Shown: positions 36,904-49,008 of the stretch, in pieces
Numbering within the stretch: the first letter of the stretch is position 1
Layout of the letters: each line of letters starts with the position of its first letter
From: Diploscapter coronatus
Lineage: Eukaryota > Nematoda > Chromadorea > Rhabditida > Rhabditidae
Direction of reading: 5' to 3'
Assembly: GCA_964036155.1 (NCBI GenBank)
Contig: OZ038423.1
Coordinates: forward strand, 34,301,249-34,365,248
DNA: 64,000 nt
The notes under the pieces: model-generated
Database searches by the model: none
What the model was told of the DNA's origin: nothing
Seen by the model: only the letters and a program-made list of their open reading frames with translations
Made by a program: the position numbers and the translations under genes

Positions 36904-39900
36904 TCATGCCCAAATTCCATCGGTCTCATCGAGTTCGGTTAGCTCGATTCGAGGCTGAGAGGCAGCCTGAGCAGCCATTTGTTGGGAGAGGAAAGGAATT
37001 GCAGCTCCTGGCTGAATAGTGGGACCTTGCAGCAGACTCGCTGCTACTGCTGCCGCACTGTCAGGACGACCGGATGCTAGCATTGCTCGTCTGAATTTAT
37101 AATTTTGATAAAACAGCATCTTTGAATCACGTCTGCATAAGTCGCTCTTTCCGAATTTTGTTGATTCGGAATAAATATATAAAAACATCCGAATGGTCAA
37201 TATATCATAGGTCAGGAAATAACTGAACTTTTTCTCCCTATATTTTACATTGTGATCTTGGACATACGATTATTTCTAAAATTATTGATGGATGATAAAT
37301 AATTCGGAAATAAACAAGACTTATCCAGGAATAAGAAAAATCTGAAATGTTACAAACTTTCAAAAGAACCAGGGTAAGAGTTCATACTTTTTGACATCGT
37401 GTCAATGCCAAGCGATTTTACGTGTAAATTTTAACACTTAATATCGACATTAAAAGTATGAACTCGGCATCAGCTCTATTTTAGCTTCAGAAATGCATAC
37501 CGTTCATTCTCCTGCTTGAGCTTCTGCATCAGCGCTTCTTTATGTCTCCTAATCGTTTCAATTTCTTCTCTGGGACCTTTCGCTCTTTCGAGCAATGCCA
37601 AATGAGCGTCCTTCTCTCCAATTGCGGCTAACAGTGCTTCTTGTCTAAATAGTCATAATTCCTCATTTCTTCATTTTCTATTCGCTTATCCTACTTGAGT
37701 TGCATCAATTGTTCAATATGTTGCCTTCTTTCTGTTTCCATAGCTCTGATCATTTCTGTATGTCCTGAAGAAGACGAAGGGCCTCCTGATAACTCCTTCT
37801 GCTGCTTTAATTCGCCCAATTCACGACGAGTATCTGCTAGCTAAAATGAAATTGAAAAAATGTTTCAAAATTCGTCGATTATTCTTCAAGTAATATTCCG
37901 AATAACAATCATGAAATTATCATAATTGCAGAATTTCCGAAACCAAATTTTGATAACTTCATAAAGTTGTACCTGTTGACTGCACTGCTGTAGTAAATGT
38001 TTCTGCTGCGCGAGGTGCATTTCCCTCTCTGCAGTAATGCTCACAGATTCTCGCAATGCCTCCTCCAATTCTTCTATTCTCTTCTTCATCGAAGTTTGTG
38101 CGGGTGTAAATCCGGTTGCAGCAGGAATGGATGATGTTTCAGAAACCTGATATAAAACCGTTAGCATGAAGACAAGATTGAAACTATCCCGATGCTTCCT
38201 ACATCTTTCAACTTTCATGAAGCAATGAATCAGCATAAAACGCATGAAATATCAAAATTCAATCTATAAATTTTTTCGAATTACCCAAACTAGGAATTTT
38301 ATGATATCGTATTTCATCATAATTAATCATCTCAAATCTCCTACCTTTCCTTCAGTCTTCGTCTGCTGTTGCATTCTGAGTTGTGCGTTGTCCTTCTCTA
38401 ACTGTCTGACCATTCTCAACAATTTCTCCACTTCCATTCTCGCATCTTCCAGCTAAACTCGACCAAATATTCATTTCTTCTCCATCAACTTAGCCAATTC
38501 CTACCTCTTTTCTCAATTCTCCCGTACTTTTATCAGCCATAGAAGTCGAAATTCTCTCTTTGGCAGCACCCAATTCACGTCCCATGTCGCCTATCTAAAT
38601 TTTCAGAAATTTTTATGCCAATTTCTGGAATAATACCTTTTCATTCTGCGATTCCAATAACACATCTCTATCAAGCAATTCTTTCTTTAGATTTTCAATA
38701 TCCCTCTTTAGTTGATCAACCTAAAATGTTTGTTTAATCTAAATAAGTGAAAAAGTCTAGCCTCAGCTTGGAAAGTCTGTTGCTGTTCTAGTCTCTCCTT
38801 CTCGTGATTCCTCCTCAGCTGATCGATGTGCTCTTGCAGTCTTTGCTTTTCTCTTTCCCCCTTTTCAATTCGTTCGTTTAACTCTTTCTCTTTGATAATG
38901 TCAGGATGAGAAAGTAATTTAACCTAAATTTCAAGAATCACAATTCTCCGAAAGTTGGAAAAATGAACCTTGGTTTTATCCAATTGACTTTCCTTCTCTC
39001 TGAGCGTCGATTCGAGAGAATCGATTCTGCCAACTAATTGAGACATGCGATGCTCGTTTTGACGAGTCTGAAATGTCGCTTGAAATTTGGTTCTCAAAAT
39101 ATTCATTTAACTGTCACAATCGCTAAAGTTTCGCACAGAAATTATTGCGAAGTTCTTGAATAAACGATTTCGAAAAGTACGAAATAAAACATTTCATCTA
39201 ACTCGTAGATGAATTTCAAATCAACGTAATCGACACAATTGATAATTCATTCGAAACTCCCAACCTGATCGATTTTCTCGGCCAACTCCCCTCTGACAGT
39301 GCCGAGATCCCTCTCGAGTCGTTCAGCTCTCTGGTCTCTCTGCTCGATTTGCTGATTTTTGCTGTCCAGCTTCAGTCTGAGCGCCTCCACCTGCAATTCC
39401 TTCTCTAACTTCTCTTCTACATATCGTGAAAGGATGCTTGTGCCAGTATTAACTCAAATAGCCTTCATAGTTTAGGTTTAACTGTTCAACTACTGATCCA
39501 AAAGATGTACATATGTCGTTGCGCATTAAAGTTTTGACGTGCAAAGACCTTTTCCCGATTCAACCATGATCAAACTTGGGATATAAGGCTTGAGATGCAA
39601 ACGATATTAAATTATTTTTTTTAAAAATTTTCTACACATAAGCATAAAGATCTCAAATTTGCGTAAAAAGCTTTTATAAGATATTGTATTTGATTTCAAC
39701 TCACATCTCCATGCATGAGTCTGCTCTGCTGCTCCCTGTTGGTGAGTTGTTCCTTGAGTAGCTGAATGTGAGCCTTTGCATCGACAGCCTCTTCCTCGAT
39801 CGAGCGCATCCGCATTTGGCACGAGGCCAGAGCCTGCTTCCTCTCGCTCAGCTCCATCTCCGATCGCTCCAGTTTCATTCGCAACGTCACCTAAACATTC

Positions 39901-42450
39901 ACTTTTTCAGAAAAAAAATCGTTAATTAAATGATATAATGCCAAAATTAGAACTCGAATTATGTGTTTGAAATTTATCACTACTTTTTTCAGGCCTATCT
40001 GGTCAAATTTCTGATTGATAAGCTTGGGAAATTGTTTTTATATGATATACTATGGATTTTTCTCTAAAATTTTGTAGTCGGACACTTCTTTCGAAACCCC
40101 CATGTAAAATGCGGATATCGAGACCCCAGTATTTCGAAAATTAGGCCCTGTTCACAAAATGTATAACCGGATTCTGAAACTACGACATCGATTTGCCTAC
40201 CACATATTTTACCGTTTTTCGCCTACTACCGGTACACCCGAGTACAACAAAGACTAGAAAATAGCCTCAGATCGAAAAATGGCGGAAATTTTTCAAAGTT
40301 ATCAAGTGAAGTGCGGCAGTCCACTAACGATATCGTAAGGTTGCAAAAAAGTTCAAATGGCCAAACAGAGTTGAAGAATCTCGGTCATCCATCTTTTTGA
40401 AATTAAAAATAACCTTTTCATGAGAGGATAGATCCTTGTCGGTGAAATCCCTGGGCTGCTGCGTCTGTCTGGCGAGTCTCAGTCTCGTCAATTCCTCCTC
40501 CAATTCTTGAATCCTCGTCTGTTTCTGTTCAACCATTCGCATTGTATTCTCCAGAGCTCTGTTGTCGCCCTGCAATTTGCAGGCTTTTATCTATCAAATA
40601 TTCTTGAATTATTCTGCACTTGAAAAGTGGCAACGCTATTTTCTATACTCGAGTTTAGTTGAATATTTTCAAATTCATCAAAAAAAAAACAATTTCGCTT
40701 CATACCTGTCCACTACCATATTCCCTGTAAGTTCTAATGATGCCTTGCAGCTGGTTAATCATTTCCTCCTGCTCTCGAATCTTTATGTCTGCAAAATTGC
40801 CAGTTATTCCTCGATTCTGATTCTGTTCGAGCATTGCAGACAATTGGCGAATTTGGTCTTCTCGATCCACCAATTCCATTTGAAGTTGCATGGCTAAAAT
40901 AGCCAGATTCATCACTATTCAATGAAAAATGCATAATTTATCAAACCGAATTTCCGTTCTTATTAAAAGAAGACTTTCCAAAGAAAATCGAAATACAAAT
41001 TATAGAAATTAGCAAAAAATCAGATAAAATTGGAAAATTTCTCACCGCTTGCATCCCCTCCTCCTCCTGTCGCAATAATCCTTTCGAGCTGGGCGATTCG
41101 CGCCTGTTCATCTCTTCTCATTTGTCGTTCTCTCTAAAAGTACAATTCAGTTGAAATTTCAATTAAAAAATACCGAACCTTCAATTCCGGACTCCAAAAA
41201 GTTTTGATGGATCCCATTGTTTGATTCAATTTGTCCACCGTCATCAAGTAGTCCGCTTTCAACTGTTCATAATCATTCGTTATTAGACCACTGAAAAATA
41301 TAGACTGACGGTTTGGAAGCTAAACACATCAAGACATCAAAACACAAGTAATAGGATTAGGAAAAGCAGACAAGGGAGTTATCATAACTCTTCCCCAATG
41401 ATATTTCAACATATCGTCACAATCAGGGAAATTAATTTTGATTTGACTTCACAAAAGAAATTCGATTCAGATCTCAATTTCGATATTAAAAATGTTCGAT
41501 TTTGACTTTGATATCAAATTTTGTCTTGCCCCTGGTCTCACTATTTTACGATTTTCGTTTAAAATGACTAAGGAAACCGTAAATGTACCTCTGACTCTGC
41601 CAGAAAGCCTGTGTGGAAGTGATTGGATTGGAGAGGGGATTTGGCTGACTCGAGCCATGTCGAATGGGGTTGTGGTCGAGTGGATGCTGTGCCGTGGAGA
41701 CGGACAGTGGAGGCAGATCGTAGCCAAACTCCGTAGCTGCATCCATAATGCCTATGCCGTCCATTGAACGGTGCTGTCTAAATGAATATGACATTATTCA
41801 CTTTTCATGAGTTATCAATGAAACTTATCAGTTCAAGGCACAAGGGGAGTGTACAGATAAGAGCTCACAGATCTTGAAAAACTGACTAAAAAGGCTTTTA
41901 AATGACGCTGATCACGATGATAACATCATCGAAAGTCCCTATTTTAAGATTGTCATAAAAATATATGAGTTCCGATCTCTGCACTTCCCTTGTCAACTCG
42001 AATTAAGGATAGGCCAGAATAAAACTTTAGAAAATACTATCGAAACTGAATTCCATTGCATTCGCTTCCAACGCCCATACATAAAAAAAAAGATTCAATT
42101 TCGTGTTTTAGTCAATGAGTTTTTTTTAGATCTTTAAAATTTCAATTAAATAAAAATCCAACCTAATCAAATGTGGTTTTCTCCTCTGCTCATCCATTCG
42201 CATCGAAGGAGCAGGTCCAGGGGTGCTCATCATTCCTATTCCTAATGTCCCTGCGCTCTGCTGCAGTCCCACTCCATAGTCATAGGGCCATGAGCCTGCG
42301 CCTGCTACTGGTTGATATGGCGCTGCACTGTGGGCTGCTGCTTGACGAGTGTAGAGGCTGGAATGGTGTGAAGAGGAAGAGGAGACAGGCACCGAGTAGT
42401 TGATGGGGATGGGGCCTGATGAACGATGGTAGAGGGGATCCAGGGCAGAT
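36904..42450 (-). CDS. elks-1: ELKS/ERC/CAST active-zone scaffold protein (5' end unresolved)
   Basis: ELKS/ERC proteins organise the presynaptic active zone, binding RIM, liprin-alpha and Bassoon-type partners through long coiled coils. The first exon I can place (42450-42163) encodes a Ser/Tyr/Pro-rich head (YHRSSGPIPINYSVPV). The next (41777-41589) joins in phase, then 41290-41179 with DKLNQTMGSIKTFWSPELK, a hallmark of the family. Many coiled-coil exons follow, including HIQLLKEQLTNREQQSRLMH and KKRIEELEEALRESVSITAE, close to vertebrate ERC. The last exon ends LDETDGIWA, the C-terminal PDZ ligand of CAST/ERC that binds the RIM PDZ domain. No initiator ATG precedes the head in the first exon, so at least one upstream exon is missing from this model. 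The symbol follows C. elegans. Confidence 0.93.
40169..40194 (-). repeat. 26-bp fragment shared with the hAT-like element of copy D
   Basis: In an ELKS intron, GGATTCTGAAACTACGACAT (plus six more bases) is the exact inverse of 52324-52349 inside the 870-bp element. It marks an older, decayed insertion of the same repeat family; the surroundings 40060-40340 are probably part of it. Confidence 0.55.
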
Positions 42451-43736
42451 CTGTAAGGAAAAAGAATCGCCTCAAACAGAGAAAAGAAGACGGTTGTCAA
42501 GGAAAGTAGAGCGGGACGAAATGAATATTTCCGGGAAAAAATGGAATAGTAAAAGAGGAAGGAGGAAGGGTGTGGCAGGCAGAAGTTAGAGTGCGATGGA
42601 CTGGGCTTGTAAACTAGTAGCCGATGCCCCTGCCGATACACGCAAAGACTAAAGGAGAGAGTGAGTGAGTGAGAAAAGACTCGTTCAGTCGTCTGCATTC
42701 AGGCATTCAGCAAGTCCTCTCCCCGTCTGCTCGACCACTATCCCCTTTTTGCACTCCTTCCTTCCCTTTCCTTCTCCCTTTGCCCTCCTGGCTCCTTCCA
42801 TCCCTTTCTCTCTTTCGTATTGATCTATCTCCCTCTTCTTCTTCTTTACTCATTCCACCATTTCCCCACTCTTCCAGTTATGCACCACAGCCTCCCTCCC
42901 TCCTCTCACAATCCACAATAATTAGCCATTCTCCACCCTGAACGCCATAAATACTCGAGTAACTGTATATAGCGAAAGTAAGGATTAATGAGGAAGAGAT
43001 TGGAAATTAAGTGCATGATCTGCCATCTCTGCAATCTTCCACTGATCAATGCGTCGATTTTGAGTGGCAAGGGGAAAGAAACGCTGTTTGAACAAACATT
43101 TTTAGTTTAGTCCTTGAAACAAGGAAAACGTTTGAAACTAGCAATTTCAAACTTTCGAAATCAAATTGAACAAACTTCAGTTTATAAATTTTTGAGAGTA
43201 AAAAATTAAAATTAAACTAGGGATGCCAAGCGTTTTGTTAAATTGGTCGCAGCCCATGTTTTACCTATGAATATTTTGGGAGTTAGATCCTACATCCATC
43301 TCCAAAGTGAAAAATGATTTTAAAAATTGGTTGAAAACGAGGAAAAATCAAATTTTGAAACCGAAAATCGAAAAAATCAAACATTGGAGAAACAAGGAAA
43401 TGAGCGAAGCTTGGTCTTTCCATTTTGTGATTAGGGCCCATGGGTGTATCCATCCATATGGGTTTGGTTCGGATCTAGAACACTTTTGCAATTGTCCGGA
43501 CCCCCTTTGACCGTTGTTGTTTATTCGTGGAATGGCTCTTGAATGATAAACCATGTCTAGGAATCGATTTTTGGTCTGATAAATAAAATAGGAAGCATCA
43601 ATTTAGTAGTTTCATTCTCCTTTCTTCAATGTTCAATTTTAAACTCATTAATTGCAGACTTTCTTATTCAATCAATACTCTTTTACTATCCCCATTTTGA
43701 AATAATACTATGGTGATTGTTTAGGTCTCAACAAAG
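42451..43736. other. region between ELKS and the F-box/kelch array
   Basis: Contains pyrimidine-rich low-complexity sequence at 42700-42930 and the upstream part of ELKS. From about 43600 it is the 5' flank shared by the F-box/kelch copies (CTTATTCAATCAATACTCTT and TGATTGTTTAGGTCTC). No other gene is supported. Confidence 0.5.
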
Positions 43737-44995
43737 ATGTTAGCCAATCTACCAGTCGAAATTATACTGTTGGTCTGCGAATATCCCGAATTCAAAGACC
43801 TGGGACAATTAGCCTGGACTAACAAACGGATGATGCAAATAATCAAGAGATATCTGCCGATGGCGCTCGAGAGGAAAACTTTATTCTATCGTAAGAAAAT
43901 ATTTCTTATATGAGCGAAAATTAATTCTAGTATTTAGTGAAGTATGAAACCAAATATGTTAGACGAGATGGAATTTGTCTGTTTGATTCGCATACTAACT
44001 CTGTTGGGCAGATTGCGAGATTTACTCATCGTTATCAGCCATGGGAAGTAGAAACTACAAAAGATAAAGTAGGTTATTTTATTTGGAATTGACAATTTTG
44101 TAAATTTTAGATTTTCGCAATTACATCTCATAAGGAAGCGTTTGAGATTTTCGATCTGACTACTCGACAAATTACTAGAGGTCTTATCAACAAATCCATG
44201 AATGATAGATTCAAATAATTTTACAGGCCCAGATCTTCCTGAATGGCGTAGATTTGCATCTTTAGCTTATTTCAAAGACAAATTGTATTATTTAAGTGGA
44301 AATACGAATCGGGTTGATGTAAGAAGATCGAATGAAAGCCCATGAAATAATTAATTCAGGTTTTAATAGATGGAACATGGCAAACAGGACCTGCTTTTCT
44401 TCTTCCAACTAAAATTGTTCAAACAATAACATGCGATGGAAATTTATACGGTCATATTATAACATATTCATTATTTTAATTATGGCTATTCAGTTATTGA
44501 TGGTTGTGGAAGTAGAATGATATATCGATTATCAGACGACGAACGGGAATGGGTTGAATTTGGAGAAATTCGAGGAGGACGAGATTCATCCGGAGTTGCA
44601 TCGCTAAATAGAAAAATATACATTACTGGAGGAGGATCGAAGTCGTTAATTTTGTATGATAAATGTATAATTGTACATTTAGTAGTAGTGGTGCATTAAA
44701 ACCCTGTCTGTGTTTCGACCCCTCAGCTCCAGTTGACAGTCGAGATTCTTGGATCGCTGATATTAGTTATGCAAGATACGACCATTCGCTCATTGTCGCT
44801 AACGGGAAATTGTATGCAATCGGGGGGTAGGTTAAAATTTGCACAAAATGTATAACATTTATGTTTTATAGCACATTTTACAATAAATCAACGCGTAAAG
44901 AGAATACTGTCAAATATATCGAAGAATACGATCCATACGATCCAGATGTAAATGAATGGACGGTTGTTGGTGAAATTGATTTTGAGAAATTGTAA
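43737..44995 (+). CDS. F-box and kelch-repeat protein, copy A
   Basis: Likely substrate receptor of an SCF-type ubiquitin ligase: an N-terminal F-box (LPVEIILLVCEYPEFKDLGQ and WTNKRMMQIIKRYLP) would bind Skp1, and the following kelch-like blades would bind a target. Exons chain intact to TAA at 44993-44995; about 330 residues. Kelch-type glycine pairs appear in YITGGG and YAIGG, each followed by a Tyr/Trp-rich blade end (REWVEFGEI, NEWTVVGEI). The 47-nt-class intron starting AA/gtcgtt is needed to avoid a stop. Copy A differs from its sisters in exon 2 and in a longer last exon (YDPYDPDVNEWTVVGE). Its 44487-44828 segment is identical to the inverse of copy B. A TTGTTTAG acceptor 13 nt before the ATG is kept in all copies. 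Confidence 0.8.
44487..44828 (+). repeat. left arm of a 342-bp perfect inverted repeat
   Basis: Compared base by base with the inverse of 45630-45971, no mismatch was found. It covers the exons encoding DDEREWVEFGEIRGGRD and the next blade, plus the intervening intron. Identity stops abruptly on both sides (C/A difference at 44486; TAGG versus TGAG after 44828). Confidence 0.93.
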
Positions 44996-45483
44996 TAACC
45001 TATTCAAATATTATCTTCTTTTTAAATTTGAATATTTCTCCTTAATCTTGTTTCCAGGGTTGTTCGGAGTTATGGTTTTGAAAAATTCGGAATCGGAGTT
45101 TTCCAGGAACAAAGTCGGAATTTTTGCTTGAAAGATATGTTAAGAGTGAATGTCAGTAAAAACCAAAATCTTAGAAAAGGGGTATAAACGGGTCCGTCGA
45201 TTTGGCTGATTTTCACATATGTTGTTCAGTTTGTTGCATTGATTCTCGTGGTTCAATTAGTTTTTTGAAAATGACTGCTAATTACCGTACTTTCTAGATA
45301 ACTCATTTCAGTGGATATTTTCGAGGGGTGTGTTAACACAAGTTGATCAATTTTCGATATGCTATCAATTATTTATTGTTTTTCTTGAATTTATTCGACC
45401 GCATTTAAAAGAAATTAAATTATTATTTCACATTTTATTGAATAAAATTACAATATGAAATCTGAGATTATTACAATCAAGCT
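44996..45483. other. spacer of the A/B palindrome, 3' flanks of both copies
   Basis: Between the two convergent stop codons. The part 45290-45480 is the inverse of the 3' flank shared with copies C, D and E (GAATAAATTCAAGAAAAACA and ATTTTATTCAATAAA-type polyadenylation regions). The part 45060-45280 is unique in this window. Confidence 0.6.
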
Positions 45484-46742
45484 TTATTTTATGTTAATGT
45501 TTCCAACTTCACGCCATTCATTCGTTTGTGGGTCGTATTCCTCGATTGAATCACAAAATTTTTTATTTAAACGTTCTTGGAATCCAAATTAACAAATATT
45601 TCGTATAAAGATATGCAAAATCTCAGCTCACCCCCCGATTGCATACAATTTCCCGTTAGCGACAATGAGCGAATGGTCGTATCTTGCATAACTAATATCA
45701 GCGATCCAAGAATCTCGACTGTCAACTGGAGCTGAGGGGTCGAAACACAGACAGGGTTTTAATGCACCACTACTACTAAATGTACAATTATACATTTATC
45801 ATACAAAATTAACGACTTCGATCCTCCTCCAGTAATGTATATTTTTCTATTTAGCGATGCAACTCCGGATGAATCTCGTCCTCCTCGAATTTCTCCAAAT
45901 TCAACCCATTCCCGTTCGTCGTCTGATAATCGATATATCATTCTACTTCCACAACCATCAATAACTGAATATCCATAATTACAAAAATGAATATGCTATA
46001 ATGTGACCGTATAAAATTCCATCGCATGTTATTGTTTGAACAATTTTAGTTGGAAGAGGAAAAGCAGGTCCTGTTTGCCATGTTCCATCTATTAAAACCT
46101 GAATAAATTATTTCATGGGCTTTCACTCGATCTTCTTACATCCACATGATCTGTCTCTATTATCGTTCCAGGTTTACATCCACCCAAATAATACAATTTA
46201 TCTTTGAAATACGCCACAGATGCATGATCACGCCATTCAGGAGGATTTAGACCTGTAAAATTCTTTGAATCGATCATTCATGGATTTGTTGATAAGACCT
46301 CTTGAAATTTGTCGAGTGTCCAAGTCATATATTTCAAACAATTTGTCAGCAGAGTTCAACGAAAAAATCTAAAATTTACAAAATTGGCAATGCCAAATAA
46401 ACTAATCTACCTTATCTTTTGTGGTTGCAACTTCCCATTGCCATAAATAATTAGTACATTTCGCAATCTGCTCAACAGAATAATTATGCGAATCAAACAG
46501 ACAAATTCTTCCTTCCATAATTTCACCGTTTTTATAAGGTACTAAATACTAGAATTAATTTTCGTTCATGTAAGAAATATTTTCTTACTATAGAATAAAG
46601 TTTTCCTCTCGAGCGCCATTGGCAGATATCTCCTGATTATTTGCATCATTCGATTGTTAGTCCAGGCCAATTGTCCCAGGTCTTTGAATTCGGGATATTG
46701 GCAGATCAACAATATCATTTCGACTGGTAAATTGGCCAACAT
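45484..46742 (-). CDS. F-box and kelch-repeat protein, copy B (damaged last acceptor)
   Basis: Same family as copy A, in reverse orientation. ATG at 46742, F-box LPVEMILLICQYPEFKDLGQ, then exons matching the family without stops. The blade exons 45971-45630 are identical to copy A. At the last intron the acceptor AG found in copies C, D and E (TTAATTTAG) reads TTAATTTGG here, so normal splicing to the last exon should fail. Reading through the intron gives a stop shortly after, which would remove the final blade (IEEYDPQTNEWREVG), although that exon itself is still open to TAA at 45484-45486. Either a recent pseudogene or a shortened protein. Confidence 0.7.
45630..45971 (-). repeat. right arm of the 342-bp perfect inverted repeat
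   Basis: Exact inverse of 44487-44828; the two arms are separated by 801 bp. See the finding on the palindrome. Confidence 0.93.
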
Positions 46743-47303
46743 CTTTGTTGAGAGACCTAAACAATCACCAGTGTTATTTCGAAATGGAAATAGTAAAAGA
46801 GTTGATTGAATGAGAAAGTCTGAAATTAATGATTTAGAAGTGAATGTAATCCTATTTAAATGACATATCAAGTTGAGATTCCGTGTCAAAAATATACAGA
46901 TTGAAGCTAAAAATGACCATTCATGGAAGACGAGAATTGAGAACTGAATGAAAAGGATAAAGAATTTGACAAGTGGATCTTTTGGTCACTTGCTCGCTAT
47001 TTTCTGTATCTTTTCATGCACTATTTCTCCCTTCATTGATTATGCAGGTGATTTTGGAGGTGTGTCGTGACCACTTTCAAAAAGCCTTTGGGTTAAATCA
47101 TCTTCACATTTATGATCGTAGTCTGTCTAGCAAGTCTGAATGAAGTAGAATTGAACGGGATCTAGATTGGGGAAAAAAGGTTAAAGTTCAGAACTTCATA
47201 AACTTGTATTATAATGATTAGATTTGAAAGATCATTAAGCAGACACGACAAAAGTAGATGAAATGATGATGTCGGTCGCTTTACCGGATGCTTAAGAACG
47301 CAC

Positions 47304-47484
47304 AGACCTAGGGAGGACTCCAGTCAAAATTGCTCTGCGACCTACCCCTACAATATTTCCTATGCAATTTTGTATCTCTAACCTAAAATTTTCTTCATTC
47401 ATAGTGAAGTGATAGCAAAAATTTCGCTCGTGCAACCTATCCCTTGTATATTTTCTTCGTCTAACGAAAGTGCTCCCTAGGTCT
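47304..47484. mobile_element. 181-bp MITE bounded by AGACCTAGGGAG / CTCCCTAGGTCT
   Basis: Perfect 12-bp terminal inverted repeats enclose a non-coding interior (GCGACCTACCCCTACAATAT, then GCTCGTGCAACC). A second copy lies at 62401-62581 and an inverted partial copy at about 60290-60390. It is part of the flank shared by the F-box copies, so it was probably amplified with them. Confidence 0.7.
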
Positions 47485-47930
47485 GATGAGCGTTATAGTG
47501 TGAAAATCACTAGAGTATTTCAAGACGATCTTTGAATAAAAATACTTATTTGCATACTTTGTTCCACATAAAATTTAAGAAAACTTTTATTTCTAGCTAT
47601 TTATATACAATTTGAGTCAAATATATACATACGAAAAATCACTATTTTTCGGTTACCATTTTGTTTGGTCGTTACTAATAGCTTCAGTTTGAATCTCATT
47701 GTTGCATATAATTGATGTCGTAGGTCAAAATTGTTTCTCATAACGGATCTGCCAGTAGAAAAACTTCCTGATAATTTGTTTCCAATATGGTCGAACGTAG
47801 TACAATAATATCAGAATAATGATATCAGAGGAGATGTTATGGGTATCAATGCACCGATGATGAAAACCAAATATTCCAAAAAGAAATGAGTTACAATATC
47901 TGGATTTTACACATTCTGTTCTCAATTCTA

Positions 47931-48586
47931 TCGGTTGTTCGGAAAGTTCTGTCCGATATTAGCACATGTTTCAATTATTTTATTTCTTTATTGAAACTTA
48001 ACTTTAATCAATGATATAATTACCACTATTATCTACAACAGGAGCCCAACGAATGGGGAGATCATTGATGTCCTTTGCCTAGAGATTGAGAAGCTGTAAG
48101 TCAAAAAGTTAGAGATCTCATTTTTTGGATCATCATAATTATTGAAAAATTTTCCGACTAGGTAATTTTTTAGATTGTGAAAAGGGTGATAATCAGAAGG
48201 GGCGAGGCCAGAGGAATAAAGTTAGTGGGGTACCGTTTCTCAACCAAACGTTTCTAGTTTGTTCTGGGTCTCCTTTGCCACATGGGACTGAGCGTGTGGT
48301 GTTCTCATAGAGGGTCCAGCTCTCATCTTCAATAGTTAGATTTTTAAAAAATTCCTTTCAGTGCGGACAGAGGAGGAAAGACTGGAAAATGTTGAACCCG
48401 ATGTTGATCCATTAGAAAGAATCAGTGAATATCTATGCTCAGAATAGATGATGATACCTTATAAACCTTTTTTATTGCAAGTGTCATATTACCTCTACGA
48501 TATTATAATAGTCATTTACCATAGAACTGCTTTGATATACAAATCAAAATTTCTGAAAATCATCGGACAGGACTTTCCGGATAACC
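47931..48586 (-). mobile_element. decayed mariner-family transposon
   Basis: Terminal inverted repeats GGTTGTTCGGAAAGTTCTGT (left) and the inverse of the right end GGTTATCCGGAAAGTCCTGT are followed by CCGAT on both sides, with TA at both edges. On the minus strand, pieces of mariner transposase are legible: AQSHVAKETQNKLETFG, GLAPSDYHPFHNLKNYLVG and INDLPIRWAPVVDNSGNY. They carry internal stops and frame changes, and the N-terminal half with the first catalytic Asp is gone. At 656 bp it is about half the length of an active mariner, so it cannot be autonomous. It separates copies B and C. Confidence 0.85.
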
Positions 48587-49008
48587 TAATACTTCATTCA
48601 CACTTGCCAGACAGACTACTATCATAAGTATGAAGACAATTTTAACCCAAAGGCGTTTTGAAAGTGGTCACGACACACCTCCAAAATCACCTGCATAATC
48701 AATGAAAAGGAAATAGTTCATGGAATATACAGAAAATAGCGAGCAAGTGATCAAAAGATCCATTTGCCAAGTTCTTTATTCTTTTCATTCAGTTCTCAAT
48801 TCTCGTGTCCCATGAATGGTCATTCTCTTTTTTCTTCCTCACTTATTTTTAGCTTCAATTTGCATATTCCGAATCTCAGCTTGATATGCCATTTAAATAG
48901 GGTGCACATTCACTTAATCATTGATTGCAGATTTTCTCATTCAATCAATACTCTTCTACTAGTTCCATTTTTAAATAATATGGTCATTGTTTAGGTCTCT
49001 TAACAAAG

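Noticed and set aside
41492..41767. 91-codon + strand ORF
   Set aside because: Antisense of the second ELKS exon and its intron.
42126..42698. 190-codon minus-strand ORF starting MQTTERVFSHSL
   Set aside because: Only its second half (from 42450) is the ELKS exon; the first half is pyrimidine-tract sequence before the acceptor.
44517..44699. Duplicated 60-codon ORF (also 45759-45941 minus) as independent small genes
   Set aside because: They are internal exons of F-box/kelch copies A and B; the exact identity reflects the palindrome.
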